The notes under the pieces were generated by a model. It had not been told where the DNA came from and ran no database searches. It saw only the letters and a list, made by a program, of their open reading frames with translations. 6,698 bases of DNA from Nitrospirota bacterium (GTDB lineage Bacteria > Nitrospirota > Nitrospiria > SBBL01 > Manganitrophaceae). A program made the translations under genes and the position numbers. The stretch spans positions 1-6,698 of the forward strand of contig JAHFEM010000109.1 of the NCBI GenBank assembly GCA_023248505.1, given 5' to 3'. The number at the start of each line of letters is the position of its first letter. Position 1 is the first letter of the stretch. Shown here one piece after another: positions 1 to 4,581 of the stretch.

Positions 1-1
1 C

Positions 2-508
2 ATGGCCTCCACCCAATTTGGAAAAGCGCCGGGTCCCGCCATGGACGAAAACTTCATCAAAGTCCTCGGCGGGGAGACGGTGGAGATGTCCTACCCCGGC
101 GTCCGGACGTTGCGCACCGGCCAAGCGGAAGGGATCTTGACCGGCGGTTGTCTCACCTTGATCTGCACGACCATTGGGACCCCCTATGAGATCGAGACGG
201 AAGATAAGATCCTTTTCATTGAAGACATCGATGAAGCCCCTTATCGAATCGATCGGATGCTTTCCTACCTGAAAGAGTTGGGCAAATTCGACCATGTGCG
301 GGGGGTCGTCTTCGGCCAGATGCCCCGCTGTCAGCCCGAACTTCTACCCGAAATTATTTTAGAAATTTTTGATGAATTTCCGGTGCCGATCCTCTTCGGC
401 TTTCCCTCCGGCCACGGCGAATCGATCGCCTCCCTCCCGTTCGGCATTCCTGTACGAATCGACGGGGTGACCGGTTCTATACGGATGCTGGAGCCGGCCG
501 TCCTCTGA
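2..508 (+). CDS. LD-carboxypeptidase, peptidase S66 / MccF-like family (5'-partial, C-terminal part)
   Basis: This is the C-terminal 168 residues of a peptidase S66 protein. Family members hydrolyse the L-Lys/DAP-D-Ala bond of murein tetrapeptides during peptidoglycan recycling (LdcA) or cleave related amide bonds (MccF). Visible family blocks are GGCLTLI at residues 48-54, LFIEDIDE followed by YRIDRML at 71-87, GVVFGQ at 101-106 and FGFPSGHGES...LPFGIP at 132-150. Glu74 and His138 are the likely Glu and His of the Ser-Glu-His triad. The nucleophile Ser lies upstream of the window. Although an ATG sits at position 2, the reading starts with MAST, which matches the conserved internal 'GPMxAS' block, so this Met is probably internal and the gene continues to the left. 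Family members are usually about 300 residues, so nearly half is missing. The stop is TGA at 506-508. The missing signal region leaves cytoplasmic location inferred from the family. Confidence 0.9.
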   Translation: MASTQFGKAPGPAMDENFIKVLGGETVEMSYPGVRTLRTGQAEGILTGGCLTLICTTIGTPYEIETEDKILFIEDIDEAPYRIDRMLSYLKELGKFDHVRGVVFGQMPRCQPELLPEIILEIFDEFPVPILFGFPSGHGESIASLPFGIPVRIDGVTGSIRMLEPAVL

Positions 509-671
509 TTGCGCTTCAAAGTGTGAAAGATTTACATATCTTTATCAAGCCCACCGATCGCTTGTAAACAACTTACTCAAGAGCGCTCCCCCGATCCACT
601 TTTATTTCTACTCATTTCGCTTCGCTTCCGCTCTGCTTTATCACGCTTGCAATGGTCCGATCTTGCTTCAT

Positions 672-687
672 AAAAAGTGCACTTTTT
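672..687. promoter_or_regulatory. 16-bp perfect palindrome, candidate activator/operator site
   Basis: AAAAAGTGCACTTTTT is a perfect palindrome with its axis between 679 and 680, followed by two further T residues. It lies 56 bp upstream of the -24 GG of the sigma-54-type promoter, roughly 85-90 bp upstream of the expected transcription start. That is the normal distance for an enhancer-binding-protein site. It has no loop, so it is more plausible as a dimeric protein-binding site than as a terminator hairpin. The cognate regulator is unknown. Confidence 0.5.
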
Positions 688-741
688 TTCACCCGTCCAC
701 CGAAGATACCCCCTCTGACCTGTGAATTTGGAAGGGTTGGG

Positions 742-758
742 CTGGTATGGAAATTGCT
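742..758 (+). promoter_or_regulatory. Sigma-54 (RpoN) -24/-12 promoter for the zinc-ribbon gene
   Basis: CTGGTATGGAAATTGCT matches the RpoN consensus YTGGCACG-N4-TTGCW, with only C-to-T changes at two positions in the -24 block. The invariant GG (744-745) and GC (756-757) are present and exactly 10 bp apart. A T-run follows the -12 element. Transcription would start near 768-770, giving a leader of about 75-78 nt before the ATG at 846. An RpoN promoter needs an AAA+ enhancer-binding activator, and the palindrome at 672-687 is the candidate site. Confidence 0.65.
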
Positions 759-781
759 TTTTAATCCTGACAGAGTCGGCG

Positions 782-804
782 AAGAGGAAGCGACGTCTCC
801 TCTT
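782..804 (+). other. Possible leader hairpin, 7-bp stem
   Basis: AAGAGGA (782-788) and TCCTCTT (798-804) are perfect reverse complements separated by 9 bases. They sit inside the predicted 5' leader downstream of the sigma-54-type promoter. The stem is not followed by a T-run, so it is not an intrinsic terminator. It could stabilise the leader or bind a regulator. A 7-bp match can also arise by chance. Confidence 0.3.
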
Positions 805-845
805 AAATCTCACAACACGAACTTATTTTGGAGTCGAGGTCGATT

Positions 846-1016
846 ATGAATTGTCCAAGATGCTCGGGCTGGATGGTCCACGAGAACTTCTATGGTCTGG
901 AAGATGAATACGCATGGTTCTATCCGGGCTGGAGATGTGTTTACTGCGGTGAAATCGTAGACAAGGTCATCCTATCCAACCGCAAGGTCGTCAGCCGGCC
1001 CCATCGAAGAAGTTAG
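846..1016 (+). CDS. Small zinc-ribbon protein, 56 aa, function unknown
   Basis: A 56-residue protein with two CxxC knuckles: Cys3/Cys6 (CPRC) and Cys31/Cys34 (CVYCGE). The arrangement is typical of a single-zinc ribbon. Between them is an acidic/aromatic stretch (ENFYGLEDEYAWFYPGW). After the second knuckle a hydrophobic segment (DKVILSNRK) leads into a basic tail RPHRRS. Similar short CPRC...CxxCGE...ILxNR proteins are, from memory, common in Nitrospirota and Deltaproteobacteria and have no assigned role; nucleic-acid or protein binding is only an inference. The ATG at 846 was chosen because GAGG at 836-839 lies 6 bases upstream and because the first Cys knuckle follows directly. An in-frame TTG at 828 has no comparable site. 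The gene stands alone behind a sigma-54-type promoter, suggesting regulated rather than constitutive expression. The stop is TAG at 1014-1016. Confidence 0.85.
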   Translation: MNCPRCSGWMVHENFYGLEDEYAWFYPGWRCVYCGEIVDKVILSNRKVVSRPHRRS

Positions 1017-1144
1017 TCTTCTCCGAAAGGAGCGTGGGAGAACGACGGGCGTTTCCTGACGGGAGCGCCTGGAGGATCCTCTCTGAATCCTCATCTGGCC
1101 GGAGGACGATTTGGCCCAGATTCACAATACGACTTTGATGTATC

Positions 1145-1256
1145 GAACCGGAATGCATCGCGGTGTTCGAAGACTTCTCCAAAGAGATCCGTGTCTCACG
1201 TCCCATCGTCGGAACCACCTCTGAATGAAATGATTCATCGCAGTGTATTCCGGTTC
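1145..1256. repeat. Dispersed inverted/direct repeat pair in the spacer before the barrel gene
   Basis: GAACCGGAAT at 1145-1154 is the exact reverse complement of ATTCCGGTTC at 1247-1256. Just inside these arms lie two near-identical direct copies, CATCGCGGTGT (1156-1166) and CATCGCAGTGT (1236-1246), with one mismatch in 11. The interval between is about 70 bp without coding character. The arrangement could be a long-range RNA stem or a pair of protein sites, or the remnant of a small repeat element. No regulator is recognisable. Confidence 0.45.
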
Positions 1257-1296
1257 CAGTAGAGATTTCTCTCTTTGAGAGTGAAGGAGGTTTCGG

Positions 1297-1950
1297 ATGA
1301 AGTGGTTTGGTTTTAAGACAGGGTTATTCATTCTCGCTTTGATGCTGGCGGGTGGTTTATCGGCCCATGCGGAGGACACGGAGACAAAGCGCGCCTGGTA
1401 TATTCCGGAGCTCGTCAATATCGGCGCCGGCTTTCATGGCGGTTATCAGAAATCACAAGATGCGGATGGCGGGGTGGGCTTTGCCGGGGCGCACCTTCGG
1501 TTCCGGGTCCTTTCTTTTTTGGGAATAGAAGTCGCGGGGGATGCGACGGAGGAGACGTTCCGAGATAAATCAATAGACATCTCGGAGACCCCCTTGAGCC
1601 TGACCGGATTGATCTATCCGTTCGGCGCTCCCTTTACCGTTTTCCCTTGGCCGGTCACTCCTTATTTCTCCGGAGGAGCGACATGGGTCTTTTTTAAGAC
1701 CGATTTTAGGAGAGACCTCGTGGCGCTTCAAGCCGCCTCCGATGTAGCGCATGATACGGCGCAAGGCTGGCATACAGGCGCCGGTTTTGATATCGGTCTG
1801 TCGAGAAATGTAACTTTTAACGTCGAATACCGCGCAACCTTCTGGGACTTCAGGGAGAACATTGACAATGCCGCCGTCCGCGCCGCGCTTCCTGATCTTT
1901 CGACAAACAACTACACGGTGAGAGGCGGTCTCACGTTTCTGTTCAAATAA
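1297..1950 (+). CDS. Outer-membrane beta-barrel protein (OmpW/OMP_b-brl-like)
   Basis: A 217-residue exported protein. Residues 1-25 form a Sec signal peptide: basic start (MKWFGFK), hydrophobic core to about residue 21, and an AHA|ED cleavage site after Ala25. The mature part shows alternating polar/hydrophobic beta strands with Gly and aromatic residues. Examples are GAGFHGGY (43-50), FAGAHLRFRVLSFLGIEVAGD (62-82), TPYFSGGATWVFFKTDF (121-137), HTGAGFDIGLSRNVTFNVEYRATFWDF (159-185) and the closing strand YTVRGGLTFLFK. This fits a small eight-stranded outer-membrane barrel, so the exact ligand or role is open. The C-terminus is Phe-Lys rather than the usual terminal Phe. The start is well supported by AAGGAGG at 1284-1290, 6 bases before the ATG. 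A BON lipoprotein follows 17 bp after the stop, so the two are probably co-transcribed. Confidence 0.82.
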   Translation: MKWFGFKTGLFILALMLAGGLSAHAEDTETKRAWYIPELVNIGAGFHGGYQKSQDADGGVGFAGAHLRFRVLSFLGIEVAGDATEETFRDKSIDISETPLSLTGLIYPFGAPFTVFPWPVTPYFSGGATWVFFKTDFRRDLVALQAASDVAHDTAQGWHTGAGFDIGLSRNVTFNVEYRATFWDFRENIDNAAVRAALPDLSTNNYTVRGGLTFLFK

Positions 1951-1954
1951 TCAC

Positions 1955-1960
1955 AAGGAG
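1955..1960 (+). promoter_or_regulatory. Ribosome binding site of the first BON lipoprotein
   Basis: AAGGAG lies 7 bases before the ATG at 1968, within the 17-bp gap after the barrel gene stop. It fixes the start and supports independent initiation within a two-gene transcript. Confidence 0.75.
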
Positions 1961-1967
1961 AAACACG

Positions 1968-2378
1968 ATGAAAGAGGCATTGAGCAAGATGTTGATTTTC
2001 ATTCTGTTGATGGGGGGGGTCACCGGTTGTGCCTCCTGGCGAGGTCACAATGAGAACGAAGGGGCAGGGACCGACCGGGGCGGCGGCGGCGCCGAACGGA
2101 CCGATGATGCGGCGCTGACCGCGAAGGTAAAAGCAAAGCTTCTCTCGGATGATGTTTTGAACGGAATGAAGATCGACGTCGATACGCAAAGCGGGGTGGT
2201 CTTTCTGAGCGGGGTGGTCGACACCGCAGATCAGAAGAAGAAAGCGGTTGAGCTTGCAAAGAACACCGACGGGGTCCAAAAAGTCGAGGACAATCTAAAG
2301 GTGGGCCGCATCGAGGGCTCTTCATTAAAACCGTCGGGAAGCACATTGCACGTGATCATGCTGGAAGATCTAGGATAG
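1968..2378 (+). CDS. BON-domain lipoprotein, single BON
   Basis: A 136-residue predicted lipoprotein. Residues 1-20 are a type II signal peptide ending in the lipobox VTGC (18-21), so Cys21 would be acylated. The +2 residue is Ala, with no Asp retention signal, so outer-membrane sorting is likely. A short Gly-rich linker (RGGGGAER) leads to one BON domain at about 45-114: RTDDAALTAKVKAKLL, then MKIDVDTQSGVVFLSGVVDTADQKKKAVELAKNTDGVQKVEDNLKV split over the second half. BON domains (OsmY, DolP, Kbp) bind phospholipid or peptidoglycan-associated sites and are linked to envelope integrity and osmotic stress. A roughly 20-residue tail after the domain has no recognisable motif. It follows the barrel gene by 17 bp and is paralogous to the next lipoprotein. 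Confidence 0.88.
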   Translation: MKEALSKMLIFILLMGGVTGCASWRGHNENEGAGTDRGGGGAERTDDAALTAKVKAKLLSDDVLNGMKIDVDTQSGVVFLSGVVDTADQKKKAVELAKNTDGVQKVEDNLKVGRIEGSSLKPSGSTLHVIMLEDLG

Positions 2379-2405
2379 ATCTCTTCAATGCCGGGGCGAT
2401 CATTG

Positions 2406-2435
2406 AGGTTCCCCGCCGTTTGCGGCGGGGAACCT
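2406..2435. terminator. Strong 13-bp hairpin, possible transcription-stop or processing stem
   Basis: AGGTTCCCCGCCG (2406-2418) and CGGCGGGGAACCT (2423-2435) form a perfect 13-bp, GC-rich stem closed by the 4-base loop TTTG. It lies 27 bp after the stop of the single-BON gene and about 78 bp before the start of the double-BON gene. No T-run follows on either strand, so it is not a classical intrinsic terminator. It may slow polymerase, protect the upstream mRNA 3' end, or belong to a repeated palindrome family. It argues for partial uncoupling of the two BON genes. Confidence 0.55.
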
Positions 2436-2503
2436 TCGACCCAAATGCGATGCGCGATGGATGGCGATCGTCCCGGTTGCGGTTCGGCAAGCGTTACATC
2501 CCT

Positions 2504-2508
2504 GGAGA
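2504..2508 (+). promoter_or_regulatory. Ribosome binding site that decides the start of the double-BON gene
   Basis: GGAGA at 2504-2508 sits 4 bases before ATG 2513. The open frame extends further upstream to a TTG inside the hairpin loop, but only the 2513 start has a Shine-Dalgarno sequence and puts a signal peptide with lipobox at the N-terminus. Confidence 0.75.
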
Positions 2509-2512
2509 AAAA

Positions 2513-3046
2513 ATGAGACCGCTGATCTACCTTGTTCTTTTATCGGCCCTCTGTTTCGAAATGGCCGGGTGTGCCTCGGTTCCGGACAAGACCCAGGAGG
2601 AGCGGACCGACGACGTCGGGATCACGTCCAGAGTTCGGACGAAGCTCTCTAATGACCCGACCCTCCATCTCTTCAGGATTCATATCGACACACATCAGGG
2701 GCTTGTGACCCTTTCCGGGACCCTCCCGACCGAGGATCGAAAACGGCGGGCGGCCGAGCTTGCCGCAGAGGTGATCGGCGTCCGAGGGGTCGAGAATCTC
2801 TTGGAAGTGGGCCGGACGAGGAGGATCGATCAATTTGAAGATGCCGTCATTACCTCGAAGATCACATCGAGATTGATCCAGAACCCCTTGACCCATGCGC
2901 TGCCGATCGATGTCGAGTCGAAAAAAGGAAAGGTAATTCTGAGCGGCCGTGTCCAGAGTGAAATTGAGAAGGAAGAGGCGGAGCAAATTGCGCGGAACAC
3001 GGTCGGGGTCGTTTCGGTCGAAAATCAGTTGGAGATTCTAGAGTAG
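2513..3046 (+). CDS. Double-BON-domain lipoprotein (OsmY-like architecture)
   Basis: A 177-residue predicted lipoprotein. The signal peptide MRPLIYLVLLSALCFEMAGC carries the lipobox MAGC (17-20), with Ala at +2, so the anchor is probably in the outer membrane. Two BON domains follow in tandem: about 31-100 (RTDDVGITSRVRTKL...THQGLVTLSGTLPTEDRKRRAAELA...VRGVENLLEVG) and about 109-176 (EDAVITSKITSRLIQNP...KKGKVILSGRVQSEIEKEEAEQIA...VVSVENQLEI). This matches the two-domain layout of OsmY and DolP, which act in the periplasm or outer membrane in envelope integrity. The first domain shares the ERTDD entry motif with the upstream single-BON protein, so the genes look like paralogues from a local duplication. 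The stop is TAG at 3044-3046. It may have its own promoter in the spacer, but none is clear. Confidence 0.9.
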   Translation: MRPLIYLVLLSALCFEMAGCASVPDKTQEERTDDVGITSRVRTKLSNDPTLHLFRIHIDTHQGLVTLSGTLPTEDRKRRAAELAAEVIGVRGVENLLEVGRTRRIDQFEDAVITSKITSRLIQNPLTHALPIDVESKKGKVILSGRVQSEIEKEEAEQIARNTVGVVSVENQLEILE

Positions 3047-3090
3047 ATATTCCCGGAGGGCGGCGTAAAACCGCGAAGACCGCTCTTCTA

Positions 3091-3118
3091 CAATCCGAAA
3101 CCCGCATTCCGCAATCGG
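3091..3118. repeat. Degenerate heptanucleotide tandem repeat (four 7-bp units)
   Basis: Four consecutive 7-mers, CAATCCG, AAACCCG, CATTCCG and CAATCGG, share the pattern [CA]A[AT][TC]CCG with a one-base drift in the last unit. They lie in the short spacer before the PEGA gene. Heptamer tracts of this type are something I remember from intergenic spacers of several environmental bacterial genomes. A role is unknown. Confidence 0.55.
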
Positions 3119-3132
3119 TTGCTGGAGCTCTC

Positions 3133-4581
3133 ATGAAGCCGCGCCATCGGAGGGCCCTCTTCTTCGGGGCGCTCTTTCTATTCACCATCATCGCCCCCGT
3201 CCTGATTTTGGGCGCGAGCGGGTATCGGTATGATTTTCAGGATAGAGTGTTGTTCCCGACGGGGACCCTTATTTTGAAGTCGTACCCGGAAGGGGCGAAG
3301 ATCCTCATCAACCGCCGGGAGGAGGGGAAGCGGACCCCTGCGGAGATTCAAGGCCTTCCCCCTTCTCGCTACACCGTGGAGGTTGCGTCGGACGATTTCC
3401 GCCCGTGGCGAAAAGAGGTGGAGATCCAAGCAAATCGCATCACCGTGGAGGAGCAGATCTTATTGATCCCGAAGCGGATCGCTGTCTCCTCCGTATTGGC
3501 CGAAGAGATCCGCACCTTTGCCGTCTCGCCGGATGGCCGGAAACTGGTCTATGTTCGCCGAGGGGAATCGGAGGGAGACACCCTCTGGATGTCCAATCTG
3601 GATGGAAGTGAAGAGCGGCTCCTTTTTCCGCGCGATCCAAAGGGGAGAGGCACGCTTTTACCCGATGATGCGATGGATCGGCTTCTCTGGCGGGTGGATG
3701 GCCGGGGCCTTGCCTTTTCCGTCTCGACACCGGTCTCCAAACGATATTTTATCGTGTCCCTCGAGGGAGACGAGCGGGGCGAAAGGGCGTTTGAATTCAT
3801 CCCTCCGGGAAGAGAAGAGATCGACCGCTGGAAATGGGCCCAGAGTGGGTTGAACCTCTTCTTCATGCAGGGGGAGTCGCTTTACCGGGCCGATTATGAG
3901 ATGAGATCCATCGAGCGGGTCATTCCGGACCGGATTCAGGGCTACACCCTTCTCAACGACCTCCTCTATTTTATGACCGTCTCTCCCCCGGCGCTTTTCA
4001 AGCAGAATCTCGTCACCGGAGAGCGGTCTCAAATCGCGGCGCTCCCGATCGAACCGCCGGAAGGAGGCTCCCATGATCAGCTGGTCTTGTCGGCCCGGGG
4101 GAAGATCGCCTTAATCGACCGTCACAAAATACTCTGGCTCATCGAGGATGCTCCATCCGCGACGGCGGCGCCGGTGGCGGGGAAGGTTCAGGCTGCCTTG
4201 TTCGATGAGGAAGGAGAGCGGCTTCTCTATCAGACGGAACAGGGGCTCGTCGTTTACCATCTCAATGAAGGTGGAAACCTGGGGGCGCGGGAAGCCGGCA
4301 CTTTCGAGAGGATCGTTCATCAAAGGGGCGCGATCATCGGGCCGACATGGTACAGCGATCAATCCCATATCCTCTATGGCGCCGGCGATACCGTTTATAT
4401 CACGGAAACCGGGGGACAGGGCCCTCCGAATACCGATCCTCTCTTGAGGATACCGGGGGAGGCGCCGAAATTCGTTTATCACGACCAAGATCAGATTTAC
4501 TTTCTGCTTCGAAACCGGCTCTACCGGGCCGACCTCTCTTTCGGAAGACCCCCCTCGACGCTCCTCGGGAGCCATCTCTAA
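3133..4581 (+). CDS. Membrane-anchored PEGA-domain protein with beta-propeller-like C-terminal region
   Basis: A 482-residue protein. A basic N-terminus (MKPRHRR) precedes a single transmembrane segment at about 9-28 with no lipobox or clear cleavage site, giving a signal-anchor with most of the chain outside. Residues about 43-114 form a PEGA domain (TGTLILKSYPEGAKILIN..., TPAEIQGLPPSRYTVEV, FRPWRKEVEI), a surface beta-sandwich found in S-layer and envelope proteins. From about 120 to the end there are WD40/TolB-like strands, for example FAVSPDGRKLVYVRR...LWMSNLDGSEERLLF (129-165), LLWRVDGRGLAFS (184-196), LFDEEGERLLYQTE (356-369) and PTWYSDQSHILYGAGDTVYITE (404-425). No catalytic motif is seen, so a binding or scaffold role is inferred. 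GGAG (3124-3127) supports the ATG. The TAA stop overlaps the next start by one base (TAATG), so it is translationally coupled to the glycosyltransferase. Confidence 0.85.
   Translation: MKPRHRRALFFGALFLFTIIAPVLILGASGYRYDFQDRVLFPTGTLILKSYPEGAKILINRREEGKRTPAEIQGLPPSRYTVEVASDDFRPWRKEVEIQANRITVEEQILLIPKRIAVSSVLAEEIRTFAVSPDGRKLVYVRRGESEGDTLWMSNLDGSEERLLFPRDPKGRGTLLPDDAMDRLLWRVDGRGLAFSVSTPVSKRYFIVSLEGDERGERAFEFIPPGREEIDRWKWAQSGLNLFFMQGESLYRADYEMRSIERVIPDRIQGYTLLNDLLYFMTVSPPALFKQNLVTGERSQIAALPIEPPEGGSHDQLVLSARGKIALIDRHKILWLIEDAPSATAAPVAGKVQAALFDEEGERLLYQTEQGLVVYHLNEGGNLGAREAGTFERIVHQRGAIIGPTWYSDQSHILYGAGDTVYITETGGQGPPNTDPLLRIPGEAPKFVYHDQDQIYFLLRNRLYRADLSFGRPPSTLLGSHL
4567..4571 (+). promoter_or_regulatory. 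Ribosome binding site that decides the glycosyltransferase start
   Basis: GGGAG lies 9 bases before the ATG at 4581, inside the end of the PEGA gene. The open frame extends 78 codons further upstream, but that part overlaps the PEGA coding frame and has no ribosome binding site, so the 4581 start is preferred. Confidence 0.7.

Larger units (their letters stand above)
509..845. other. Gene-free regulatory spacer between the S66 peptidase and the zinc-ribbon gene
   Basis: No convincing coding sequence is seen in these 337 bases. Open frames on either strand lack a Shine-Dalgarno sequence and recognisable protein character. The left part (509-670) is AT-richer and pyrimidine-rich, with only weak short inverted repeats such as AAAGAT/ATCTTT at 526-543, and no clear terminator for the S66 gene. 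The right part holds an ordered set of signals: a 16-bp palindrome (672-687), a sigma-54-type promoter (742-758), a 7-bp leader hairpin (782-804) and the ribosome binding site of the next gene. It is best read as the control region of the zinc-ribbon gene. Confidence 0.6.

Noticed and set aside
526..564. Weak inverted repeats AAAGAT/ATCTTT and CAAGC/GCTTG as terminator of the S66 gene
   Set aside because: Stems are 5-6 bp, AT-rich or with a long loop, and no T-run follows.
647..676. Possible sigma-70 promoter TTGCAA-N18-TAAAAA
   Set aside because: It has only 4/6 matches in each box, 18-bp spacing, and overlaps the palindrome. The sigma-54 element is far stronger.
577..813. Minus-strand 78-codon frame and plus-strand 61-65-codon frames in the 509-845 spacer
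   Set aside because: They overlap the palindrome and the sigma-54-type element, have no ribosome binding site and show no protein-like composition.
1006..1032. Small hairpins GAAGA/TCTTC and CTCC-GAAA-GGAG after the zinc-ribbon gene as a terminator
   Set aside because: Stems are only 4-5 bp, overlap each other and have no T-run.
1096..1126. Second sigma-54-like sites (TGGCCGG..., TTGGCCC...) before the barrel gene
   Set aside because: Neither has GC at the required 10-bp distance from the GG.
991..1218. Minus-strand open frame of 75 codons in the spacer before the barrel gene
   Set aside because: It begins with GTG, lacks a well-placed ribosome binding site, overlaps the end of the zinc-ribbon gene and encodes no recognisable protein.
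4347..4580. 78-codon N-terminal extension of the glycosyltransferase
   Set aside because: It overlaps the PEGA gene in another frame and has Arg/Ser/Pro-rich shadow composition. ATG 4581 has a ribosome binding site and is followed by normal membrane helices.
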